Origin: CAWKGC01 sp963849005 | Lineage (GTDB): Bacteria > Pseudomonadota > Gammaproteobacteria > Burkholderiales > Usitatibacteraceae | Length of the DNA stretch: 20,460 nucleotides | Assembly (NCBI GenBank): GCA_963849005.1 | Contig: CAWKGC010000004.1 | Span: 1-20,460 of the forward strand | Reading direction: 5' to 3' | Shown: positions 8,490 to 14,394 of the stretch, in pieces | How the letters are laid out: each line of letters opens with the position of its first letter | Numbering within the stretch: the stretch's first letter is position 1 | Notes under the pieces: generated by a model | Database searches by the model: none | What the model was told of the DNA's origin: nothing | What the model saw: the letters and a program-made list of their open reading frames with translations, nothing else | Position numbers and translations under genes: made by a program

Positions 8490-10222
8490 GCGCCAACGTC
8501 TCCTTCACCATGCACGGCATCGGCGTGTCCGGCGGCATTGCCATCGGGCATGCGCACCTTTTCTCCGGCATGGCGACCGAGGTCGACCACTACGACGTGG
8601 GCGGCGCCGACGTCGCGAAGGAACTGCGCCGCTACGACCGCGCGGTGAAGCACGTGAAGGACGAGCTCGGCGAGCTGGCCGACAGCGTCAAGCACAGCGC
8701 GGCCTCGGAACTCGCCGCCTTCGTGAACGTGCACCGCATGCTGCTCGAGGACTCCAGCTTCGCCGAGGCGCCGCGCGCGATCATCCGCGAGCAGAAATGC
8801 AACGCGGAATGGGCGCTGAAGACCCAGCTGGACGAGCTGCTCGCGCAGTTCGAGGACATCGAGGACGAGTACCTGCGCGAGCGTGCCAACGATGTGCGCC
8901 AGGTCGCCGAGCGCCTGCTCGAGGCGCTGGCCGGCACGCAGCGCAAGCTCCCGGTGAAGCCGCTGCGCGACGACAGCACGATCCTGGTCGCGCGCGACCT
9001 CTCGCCCGCGGACATGATCCTGTTCCGCGAGTACCCCTTCGCCGGCTTCATCACCGACCTGGGAGGCGCCACCTCGCACACGGCGATCGTCGCGCGGAGC
9101 CTGAACCTCCCTGCGATCGTCGCGATGCACCACTCGCGCACCGTGATCCACGAGGACGAACTGGTCGTCATCGACGGCACGCAGGGCGTGCTGATCGTCA
9201 ATCCCGACAAGCAGGTCCTGGCCGAATACCGCCTGAAGCAGAACCAGCTCAAGATCGAGCGCGAGAAGCTCAAGCGGCTGAAGAACGCGCCCGCCGCCAC
9301 GCTCGACGGCACCACGGTGCAGCTGCACGCCAACGTCGAGCTGCCCTCCGACCTGGACCAGGTGAGGGCGAGCGGGGCCGCGGGCATCGGGCTTTTCCGC
9401 AGCGAATTCCTGTTCATGAACCGCCGCGCCCTGCCCGGCGAGGACGAGCAGTACGAGGCGTATCGCGAGGTGATCGAAGGGCTGAAGGGGCTGCCCGTCA
9501 CCATCCGCACGCTCGACGTGGGCGGCGACAAGAACATGGACGGCCAGGAGTACGTCGCCACCAACCCGGCGCTCGGCCTGCGCGCGATCCGCTACTGCCT
9601 CGCCGAGCCGCAGGTGTTCAACACCCAGTTGCGCGCGATCCTGCGGGCGTCGCGCCACGGCAAGGCGATGATCCTCATCCCGATGCTCTCCTCCTTCGAC
9701 GAGCTGAACCAGGCGCTCGCCGCGGTGAAGCAGGCCAAGGAGCAGTTGCGCGACGAAAAGATCAAGTTCGACGAGTACGTGCCGATGGGCGGCATGATCG
9801 AGGTGCCGGCGGCCGCGATCGCGCTGCCGATGTTCATCCGCAAGCTCGACTTCATCTCGATCGGCACCAACGACCTCATCCAGTACACGCTCGCCATCGA
9901 CCGCACCGACGACGCGGTCGCGCACCTCTACAACCCGCTGCACCCGGCCGTGCTCTCGCTCATCGCGAGCGTGATCCGCACGGCGCACGCGCACGAGAAG
10001 CCCGTCGCGGTGTGCGGCGAGATGGCCGGCGAAGTCGAGCTCACGCGACTGCTGCTGGGCCTGGGGCTGCGCCAGTTCTCGATGCACCCCGCGCACATCC
10101 TCGAAGTGAAGCAGCGCGTGCTGACCACGAGCCTGCCCGACATCGCCCCGGTAGTGGCGCGCATCATGCGTTCCGACGAGCCCGAGAAGGTCCTGCTCTA
10201 CCTCGACAAACTCAATTCGTGA
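8486..10222 (+). CDS. ptsI: Phosphoenolpyruvate-protein phosphotransferase (EI)
   Basis: EI starts the PTS relay by transferring phosphate from phosphoenolpyruvate to HPr. The ATG at 8486 overlaps the HPr stop (ATGA); from there it has 578 residues, matching about 575 in the family. The N-terminal HPr-binding and phosphohistidine domain has His198 in GGATSHTAIVARSLNLPAIV. The C-terminal PEP-binding TIM barrel shows GIGLFRSEFLFMNR, RTLDVGGDKN, the metal-site region GGMIEVPAAA, FISIGTNDLIQYTLAIDR and the catalytic cysteine in VAVCGEMAGE. All key residues are present. The next gene overlaps or nearly abuts its stop. Confidence 0.97.
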   Translation: MSANVSFTMHGIGVSGGIAIGHAHLFSGMATEVDHYDVGGADVAKELRRYDRAVKHVKDELGELADSVKHSAASELAAFVNVHRMLLEDSSFAEAPRAIIREQKCNAEWALKTQLDELLAQFEDIEDEYLRERANDVRQVAERLLEALAGTQRKLPVKPLRDDSTILVARDLSPADMILFREYPFAGFITDLGGATSHTAIVARSLNLPAIVAMHHSRTVIHEDELVVIDGTQGVLIVNPDKQVLAEYRLKQNQLKIEREKLKRLKNAPAATLDGTTVQLHANVELPSDLDQVRASGAAGIGLFRSEFLFMNRRALPGEDEQYEAYREVIEGLKGLPVTIRTLDVGGDKNMDGQEYVATNPALGLRAIRYCLAEPQVFNTQLRAILRASRHGKAMILIPMLSSFDELNQALAAVKQAKEQLRDEKIKFDEYVPMGGMIEVPAAAIALPMFIRKLDFISIGTNDLIQYTLAIDRTDDAVAHLYNPLHPAVLSLIASVIRTAHAHEKPVAVCGEMAGEVELTRLLLGLGLRQFSMHPAHILEVKQRVLTTSLPDIAPVVARIMRSDEPEKVLLYLDKLNS

Positions 10223-10230
10223 GCCTTGCC

Positions 10231-10659
10231 ATGCACGAGATCCTGCCTCCCCGGAAGGAAGCCGAAGGCATCAAGCGGCGCTGGTTCCAGGACGATTATT
10301 TCGACCTCTACGTCTGGCAGGCCGCGGGCGGCGGCGTGAGCGCCTTCCAGCTGTGCTACGACCGCCGCGCCAACGAACGCAGCCTGCGCTGGTCGCCCTC
10401 GATCGGGTTCGCGCACGACGGCGTGGACATTCCCGAGGACAAGCCCGGGCGCGCGATGTCGGCGCTGCTCGTGGCCGACGGCGTGTTCCCCGCCGAGCTG
10501 GTCATGAAGCGCTTCGCCGAAACCGCCGGGGGCATCCCGGTCGAGTTGCGCGAGGTGGTCGTCGCGCGGCTTTCCGAGTACGCGGGCGGCGCGAAGAAGA
10601 AGCCCGCGAGACCGCCGAAATCGAAGCCCGCGAAGAAGGCTCCGCGCAAGCGCCGCTGA
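10231..10659 (+). CDS. Hypothetical protein with basic Lys/Pro-rich tail
   Basis: A 142-residue protein that I do not recognise. Residues 1-115 look like a compact globular domain rich in aromatic residues: GIKRRWFQDDYFDLYVWQ, FQLCYDRRANERSLRW, then a helix-rich end with FPAELVMKRFAETAGGIPVELREVVVARLSEY. The last 25 residues are a disordered Lys/Pro/Arg tail (AKKKPARPPKSKPAKKAPRKRR) that could bind nucleic acid. The start could be ATG 10231 or, in frame, GTG 10219, which overlaps the EI stop by four bases as GTGA; neither has a clear Shine-Dalgarno sequence. It looks like the last gene of the PTS operon. Function unknown. Confidence 0.72.
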   Translation: MHEILPPRKEAEGIKRRWFQDDYFDLYVWQAAGGGVSAFQLCYDRRANERSLRWSPSIGFAHDGVDIPEDKPGRAMSALLVADGVFPAELVMKRFAETAGGIPVELREVVVARLSEYAGGAKKKPARPPKSKPAKKAPRKRR

Positions 10660-10664
10660 TTTCC

Positions 10665-10744
10665 TTGCTGCGTCATCCCCTTGCTGCGTCATTCCCTTGC
10701 TGCGTCATTCCCTTGCTGCGTCATCCCCTTGCTGCGTCATTCCG
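10665..10744. repeat. Five tandem 16-bp repeats, TTGCTGCGTCATYCCC
   Basis: Five uninterrupted units of 16 bp start at 10665, 10681, 10697, 10713 and 10729. They differ only at one C/T position (C,T,T,C,T) and in the last base of the final unit. There are no spacers between units. The array begins six bases after the hypothetical gene's stop and runs straight into a REP-like hairpin. Confidence 0.95.
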
Positions 10745-10763
10745 GGCTTGACCCAGAATCCAG
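10738..10763. repeat. REP-like hairpin, CATTCCGGGCTTGACCCAGAATCCAG
   Basis: ATTCCGGG and CCCAGAAT form a stem with one C/A mismatch around a short CTTGA loop. The sequence type CGTCATTCCGGGCTTGACCC-GAATCC is a widespread extragenic repeat in Proteobacteria. The five tandem units upstream carry the left edge of this element (CGTCATTCC), so they look like partial duplications of it. Confidence 0.7.
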
Positions 10764-10775
10764 CAAAAGCATTGG

Positions 10776-10907
10776 AACCGCCGATGAACGCCGATGAACG
10801 CCGATAAATGCAAAACCTGGTTGTTCCTGGTTCAAGGAATCGTGATCGCGGCCGAAGCCACTTGCGCAAGAGGTTTTATCGGCGTTCATCGGCGTTCATC
10901 GGCGGTT
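10776..10907. repeat. Perfect 33-bp inverted repeat with 66-nt loop
   Basis: The left arm 10776-10808 and right arm 10875-10907 are exact reverse complements over 33 bp. Each arm consists of about three copies of a 10-bp unit, CGCCGATGAA, the innermost reading CGCCGATAAA. As RNA this would form a very stable long hairpin; as DNA, a cruciform. There is no T-run directly after it. No target-site duplication is seen at the edges, and no coding sequence lies in the loop. Confidence 0.95.
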
Positions 10908-10959
10908 AATTCGCCTTTTTGGGTTTGCCCCAGGTTTCATCGGCGGTCAATTGGCCTTT
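10895..10959. repeat. Imperfect direct repeat TTCATCGGCGGTYAATTSGCCTTT
   Basis: The outer end of the inverted repeat (10895-10918) recurs at 10936-10959 with two differences. The second copy carries the TTGGCC that may act as the -35 of the metX promoter, so repeat spread may have shaped this promoter. Confidence 0.75.
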
Positions 10960-10980
10960 GAAAGGGAATGGAGTTAGAAT
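10951..10980 (+). promoter_or_regulatory. Promoter for the SAM riboswitch-metXW transcript
   Basis: TTGGCC (10951-10956) and TAGAAT (10975-10980) are 18 bp apart. The -10 is a 5/6 match. Transcription would start near 10987, exactly at the beginning of the riboswitch aptamer, which supports the assignment. Confidence 0.6.
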
Positions 10981-10987
10981 TCACCCA

Positions 10988-11044
10988 TCGCGCCGATTTG
11001 ACTCAGCTTGCGGGCGCTTAAACAAATACGGCTAAAGCGAGTGG
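10988..11044 (+). promoter_or_regulatory. SAM-II riboswitch upstream of metX
   Basis: This is an S-adenosylmethionine-binding leader. It follows the SAM-II pattern TCGCGCYGATTT...TTGC...GCGC...AAAT...GCTAAA. Helix P1 pairs GCGCC 10990-10994 with GGCGC 11013-11017 around an 18-nt loop that starts GATTT. The pseudoknot pairs loop bases ACTC (11001-11004) with GAGT (11039-11042), extended by GCTT (11006-11009) with AAGC (11035-11038). The conserved GCTAAA is at 11031-11036. Compared with the well-studied metagenomic SAM-II sequence, the P1 closing pair and pseudoknot bases differ but still pair. It lies upstream of metX, the expected target, with an intrinsic terminator between. Confidence 0.88.
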
Positions 11045-11056
11045 ATGGTCCGAAGC

Positions 11057-11094
11057 AAACCCGACCCCGCTCTCCAAAGCCGGTCGGGTTTTTT
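11057..11094 (+). terminator. Intrinsic terminator of the SAM-II leader
   Basis: AAACCCGACC (11057-11066) pairs perfectly with GGTCGGGTTT (11082-11091), a 10-bp stem with a 15-nt loop, running into a T-rich tract (TTTTTT to 11094, then GCTTTT). It ends 11 bases before the metX ATG. Its left arm overlaps an alternative helix that shares bases with the riboswitch pseudoknot, so it is probably the expression platform. Confidence 0.88.
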
Positions 11095-11105
11095 GCTTTT
11101 CGCAC

Positions 11106-12329
11106 ATGACAACCACGGACAACCGCTCGGTCGGCGCAGTCAAGGAACAACGCGCCGGCTTCCTCGAACCGCTGATACTCAAGGCGGGCACCACGCTTTC
11201 GTCCTACGAGCTGGTGTACGAGACCTGCGGCACGCTGAACGCCGACCGCAGCAATGCGGTGCTGGTCTGCCATGCGCTCTCGGGAAGCCATCACGTCGCG
11301 GGTTTCTACGAGAACGAGCCCGACAAGGTCGGCTGGTGGGACAACCTGATCGGCCCCGGCAAACCGCTCGACACCGACCGCTTCTTCGTCATCGGCGTGA
11401 ACAATCTCGGCGGCTGCTACGGCTCCACGGGGCCCGCCTCGGTGAACCGCGCCACGGGGCAACCGTACGGCGCGGGATTTCCGCTGGTGACGGTGGAGGA
11501 CTGGGTGTCGTCGCAGGCGCGCCTCATGGACCGCCTCGGGATCAAGCGATTGGCTGCCGTCCTCGGCGGGTCGCTGGGCGGCATGCAGGCGCTGCAGTGG
11601 GCGATGAGCTATCCGGACCGCATCGCGCACGCGGTGTGCGTGGCGGGGGCGGCCAAGCTCTCGGCGCAGAACATCGCCTTCAACGACGTCGCGCGCCAGG
11701 CGATCGTCTCCGACCCCGACTTCCACGGCGGCAACTTCTACGCGCAGAACGCGATTCCCGCCCGCGGGCTTCGGCTCGCGCGCATGCTCGGCCACATCAC
11801 CTATCTCAGTGAAGACCTGCTGATGGAGAAGTTCGGCCGCGTGCTGAAGCACTCCGAGTACGGCTTCAACTACGAGGTGGAATTCGAGATCGAGTCGTAC
11901 CTGCGCTACCAGGGCGACAAGTTCGCTGCATTCTTCGACGCGAACACCTACCTGATCATGACCAAGGCGCTCGATTATTTCGACCCGGCGCGCGACCACG
12001 GCGGCAAGCTCTCCGCGGCGCTCGCCAACATCAAGGCCGGCGTCTTCCTCGCCTCCTTCAAGAGCGACTGGCGGTTCCCGCCGCAGCGCTCGCGCGAGAT
12101 GGTCAAGGCGCTGGTCGATACCGACAAGCGCGTCACCTACGCCGAGATCGACGCGCCCAACGGCCATGACGCCTTCCTGCTGGACGATCCGCACTACCAC
12201 GCGCTGATGGCGGCCTATTTCGACAATGTCGGCGACGAAGTCGGCGCACCTCGCCGCAAGGTCCCCTATGTGCAGGCCGCTGCCGCCACCGTGCTGGGCG
12301 AGATGCAGGGCTACGAGGGCAAGCGATGA
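11106..12329 (+). CDS. metX: Homoserine O-acyltransferase MetX
   Basis: MetX acylates L-homoserine, the first committed step of methionine synthesis. The 407 residues have the alpha/beta-hydrolase fold. Ser156 in GGSLGGMQALQWA is the nucleophile; Asp321 in FKSDWRFPPQRS and His354 in NGHDAFLLD complete the triad. HALSGSHHVAG and NNLGGCYGSTGPAS are family motifs. The acyl donor cannot be fixed by eye: many proteobacterial MetX proteins, including betaproteobacterial ones, were reassigned as succinyltransferases (MetXS), and the GSTGP variant may fit that group. The ATG at 11106 gives the usual N-terminus but has no Shine-Dalgarno sequence, because the terminator lies directly upstream. It is under a SAM-II riboswitch and is followed by metW with a 4-bp overlap. 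Confidence 0.95.
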   Translation: MTTTDNRSVGAVKEQRAGFLEPLILKAGTTLSSYELVYETCGTLNADRSNAVLVCHALSGSHHVAGFYENEPDKVGWWDNLIGPGKPLDTDRFFVIGVNNLGGCYGSTGPASVNRATGQPYGAGFPLVTVEDWVSSQARLMDRLGIKRLAAVLGGSLGGMQALQWAMSYPDRIAHAVCVAGAAKLSAQNIAFNDVARQAIVSDPDFHGGNFYAQNAIPARGLRLARMLGHITYLSEDLLMEKFGRVLKHSEYGFNYEVEFEIESYLRYQGDKFAAFFDANTYLIMTKALDYFDPARDHGGKLSAALANIKAGVFLASFKSDWRFPPQRSREMVKALVDTDKRVTYAEIDAPNGHDAFLLDDPHYHALMAAYFDNVGDEVGAPRRKVPYVQAAAATVLGEMQGYEGKR

Positions 12330-12910
12330 ACGCCCGTTTCGACTACGAGCTGATCGCGAGCTGGATCCCGGCGGGCTCGCGGGTGCTCGACCTCGGCTGC
12401 GGCGACGGCACGCTGATGGCGGGCCTTGCCGCGACGCACGGCGTCACGGGCTACGGCATCGAGATCGACGACGGCGGCGTGCTCGCGAGCGTGAGGAACG
12501 GCGTCAACGTGATCCAGCTCGACCTCGAGACGGGGCTCTCGGGCTTCGAGGACGACGCCTTCGACTTCGTGATCCTGTCGCAGACGCTGCAGGCGATGCG
12601 CCGCTCCGACCTGATCCTGAAGGAGATGCTGCGCGTCGGCCGCGAAGGCATCGTCACCTTCCCCAACTTCGGCTACTGGCGCCACCGCATCGACATCCTG
12701 CGCGGGCGCATGCCCGTGTCGGAGAAGCTGCCCTACCAGTGGTACGACACGCCCAACATCCACTTGTGCACGGTGAAGGACTTCGAGGACCTGTGCGCGA
12801 AAGTCGGCGCGAAGATCCTCGACGAGCAGGTGCTGCACGAGGGTTCGATCGTGACCGTGATGCCGAACCTCTTCGGCAGCCTTGGCGTGTTCCGCTTCAA
12901 GCGCAGCTGA
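12326..12910 (+). CDS. metW: Methionine biosynthesis protein MetW
   Basis: A 194-residue class I methyltransferase-fold protein that commonly pairs with MetX in Proteobacteria. Motif I is VLDLGCGDGTLMAGL near residue 18, followed by the acidic strand end YGIEIDD. The stretch LSQTLQAMRRSD and the region VTFPNFGYWRHRIDILRGRMPVSEKLPYQWYDTPNIHLCTVKDFEDLC are hallmarks of the family. MetW is needed for homoserine acylation in some bacteria and is thought to act with MetX; its chemistry is not settled. The start overlaps the metX stop (ATGA), which indicates translational coupling. Confidence 0.95.
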   Translation: MNARFDYELIASWIPAGSRVLDLGCGDGTLMAGLAATHGVTGYGIEIDDGGVLASVRNGVNVIQLDLETGLSGFEDDAFDFVILSQTLQAMRRSDLILKEMLRVGREGIVTFPNFGYWRHRIDILRGRMPVSEKLPYQWYDTPNIHLCTVKDFEDLCAKVGAKILDEQVLHEGSIVTVMPNLFGSLGVFRFKRS

Positions 12911-12916
12911 GCTCCG

Positions 12917-14080
12917 ATGGGCCGGGCGATCACGTTTTCCGCGCTGCAGTTCCTGCTGGCGCTGACGTGGACGGTGTACGTGATCTTCCTGCCGAAGCTC
13001 GCCGCCGAGGTGGGGCTGGCGAAAAACATCGTGCCGTGGCTGCTGCTCCTCGACCAGGCGATCTTCGCGGTGATGGACTGGCGGCTCGGCATGGCCGCCG
13101 ACAGGATCGCGAAGGCCATGGGGCGGCTCGGCAAATGGATGGCGCTGGTCACCGCGGTGTCCTGCGCGGCGTTCCTGTTGCTGCCTTTCGCGGCAATGAC
13201 CGGATCGCCGTGGCTGCTCATTGCGCTGACGATCGTCTGGTCGGCAACGTCGTCGGCGCTGCGCGCGCCGCCGCTGGTGCTGCTGGGCCGCTACACACCC
13301 GCACCACAACAGCCATGGGCAGCGGGATTGTTCCTCTTCGGGCTAGGCGTCGCGGGCGCCATCGCGCCTTTTCTCACCGTGGCGCTGCGTGACATTGACG
13401 CGCGATTGCCGTTTGCGATCTGCTCGCTGACCCTGGTTGCCACCACGCTCGCGATCGCTTCCGGTGAGCAGCGCCAACCGGCGAAGGTGCCCGTGGAGAC
13501 AACCCCTGCGCCAGCGAGCGGCGTGCCGGTCGCGTTCCTTGCCGCTGTCGTGCTTCTCGGCCTCGGCTTCCAGTTGCACTTCGCGGTGAACTCCGCGCCC
13601 AATTACCTGCGCTTCGCCAAGCCCGCGGAGCTGGAGCAATTGATGCCGGTGTTCTGGATCGGGTTCAACCTGTTGATCCTGCCGGCGTCTCTCCTCACCA
13701 AGCGCCATGGCGGGCCATTCATGATGGCGGCGGGCGCCCTGATCGGTGCGGTTGCGGCCGTCGCCGTCGCGCAAGCCGGCACGCTCCGGTTCCTGGTGGC
13801 GGCGCAATTCGTCGCCGGCGCGGCGTGGGGCTGCGTAATGATGAGCGCGCTTTCCGCCGCGCTCGCCATGGGCCGCACCGGCCGCGAGGGCTTCGTCACC
13901 GGGGCGCTGTGGTCCCTGCTCGCCGTGGCGACCTTCACGCGCATCGCCATCGTCATGGCGCAATTGCCGCAGCAACCCGACTTCAAGCCGCTGCTGGCGT
14001 GGGCGCCTGCCGTGCTGTGGCTGGCGGCCGGCGCACTCGTTGCAAGCAGCGCAAGGACACCGGCGCGCCATAGCGCGTAA
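12917..14080 (+). CDS. MFS-type membrane transporter
   Basis: A 387-residue polytopic membrane protein with about 11-12 hydrophobic helices, consistent with the major facilitator superfamily. The first helix starts at residue 4 (ITFSALQFLLALTWTVYVIFLP). The loop DWRLGMAADRIAKAMGRLGKW after the second helix resembles the MFS signature loop G-x-x-x-D-R-x-x-x-R. The C-terminal half has the less charged loop LTKRHGGPF. It begins six bases after metW on the same strand and is probably in the methionine operon. The substrate is unknown; its position allows export or uptake of a sulfur amino acid or intermediate, but nothing in the sequence proves that. Confidence 0.8.
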   Translation: MGRAITFSALQFLLALTWTVYVIFLPKLAAEVGLAKNIVPWLLLLDQAIFAVMDWRLGMAADRIAKAMGRLGKWMALVTAVSCAAFLLLPFAAMTGSPWLLIALTIVWSATSSALRAPPLVLLGRYTPAPQQPWAAGLFLFGLGVAGAIAPFLTVALRDIDARLPFAICSLTLVATTLAIASGEQRQPAKVPVETTPAPASGVPVAFLAAVVLLGLGFQLHFAVNSAPNYLRFAKPAELEQLMPVFWIGFNLLILPASLLTKRHGGPFMMAAGALIGAVAAVAVAQAGTLRFLVAAQFVAGAAWGCVMMSALSAALAMGRTGREGFVTGALWSLLAVATFTRIAIVMAQLPQQPDFKPLLAWAPAVLWLAAGALVASSARTPARHSA

Positions 14081-14083
14081 AAT
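14078..14083 (+). promoter_or_regulatory. -10-like element for the 32-residue protein
   Basis: TAAAAT overlaps the stop codon of the transporter gene and is followed by GCCCGC. It lies 50 bp upstream of the small-protein start. No clear -35 was found, so this is tentative. Confidence 0.3.
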
Positions 14084-14132
14084 GCCCGCTGGATATCCGT
14101 TGCACCCAATCAAGGCCTGAGGAGGCAAGAAC

Positions 14133-14231
14133 ATGGGCAAGAAGCTACCGAGCAAGGGCAAGCCGCCGAACACCGACTGGACCGACCGCACAAAGAGGAA
14201 GGCGAAGAAGGACAAGAAGAAGGCCGCCTGA
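14133..14231 (+). CDS. 32-residue lysine-rich small protein
   Basis: The frame encodes MGKKLPSKGKPPNTDWTD followed by RTKRKAKKDKKKAA. Eleven of 32 residues are lysine and two are arginine, giving a strongly basic peptide with one tryptophan and no hydrophobic segment. A strong Shine-Dalgarno sequence, GGAGG at 14121-14125, lies seven bases before the ATG, one of the best in the window, which argues for real translation. The composition recalls nucleic-acid- or ribosome-associated small proteins, but I do not recognise a family. It stands alone between the transporter and the cyclase gene. It is easily missed by gene finders with a length cut-off. Confidence 0.7.
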   Translation: MGKKLPSKGKPPNTDWTDRTKRKAKKDKKKAA

Positions 14232-14394
14232 GGATTCATCGGCCGGTTTTCGATCGGCCGGCAGCTTCGGCGCGCAATCCAGGCGCATGAACGCCGCCAG
14301 CCATTCGCAGTGCCAACCGAGTCTCCCATAGCCGGCAATCCAAGCGGCAAGTGAGACCCTCCTGCGCCCGGACGCGCGAGAAGAGGGAAGATAC

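Noticed and set aside
8126..10096. A 656-codon open frame on the minus strand across the EI gene
   Set aside because: It is a shadow of the strong codon bias of ptsI on the other strand. The translation is dominated by Arg/His/Val/Asp runs with no family signature.
10665..10744. CRISPR array
   Set aside because: The 16-bp units are contiguous with no spacers, and no cas genes are present.
10776..10907. Insertion sequence or MITE ends
   Set aside because: No transposase, no visible target-site duplication, and the arms are internally repeated, which is unlike typical terminal inverted repeats.
10988..11044. SAH or other SAM riboswitch class
   Set aside because: The GATTT loop, short P1 and GCTAAA core match SAM-II; the multi-helix layouts of SAM-I or the SAH class are absent.
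14232..14290. Terminator from the repeated ATCGGCCGG (about 14238-14266)
   Set aside because: The two copies are direct repeats with a palindromic core and can form a 6-bp stem, but no T-run follows.
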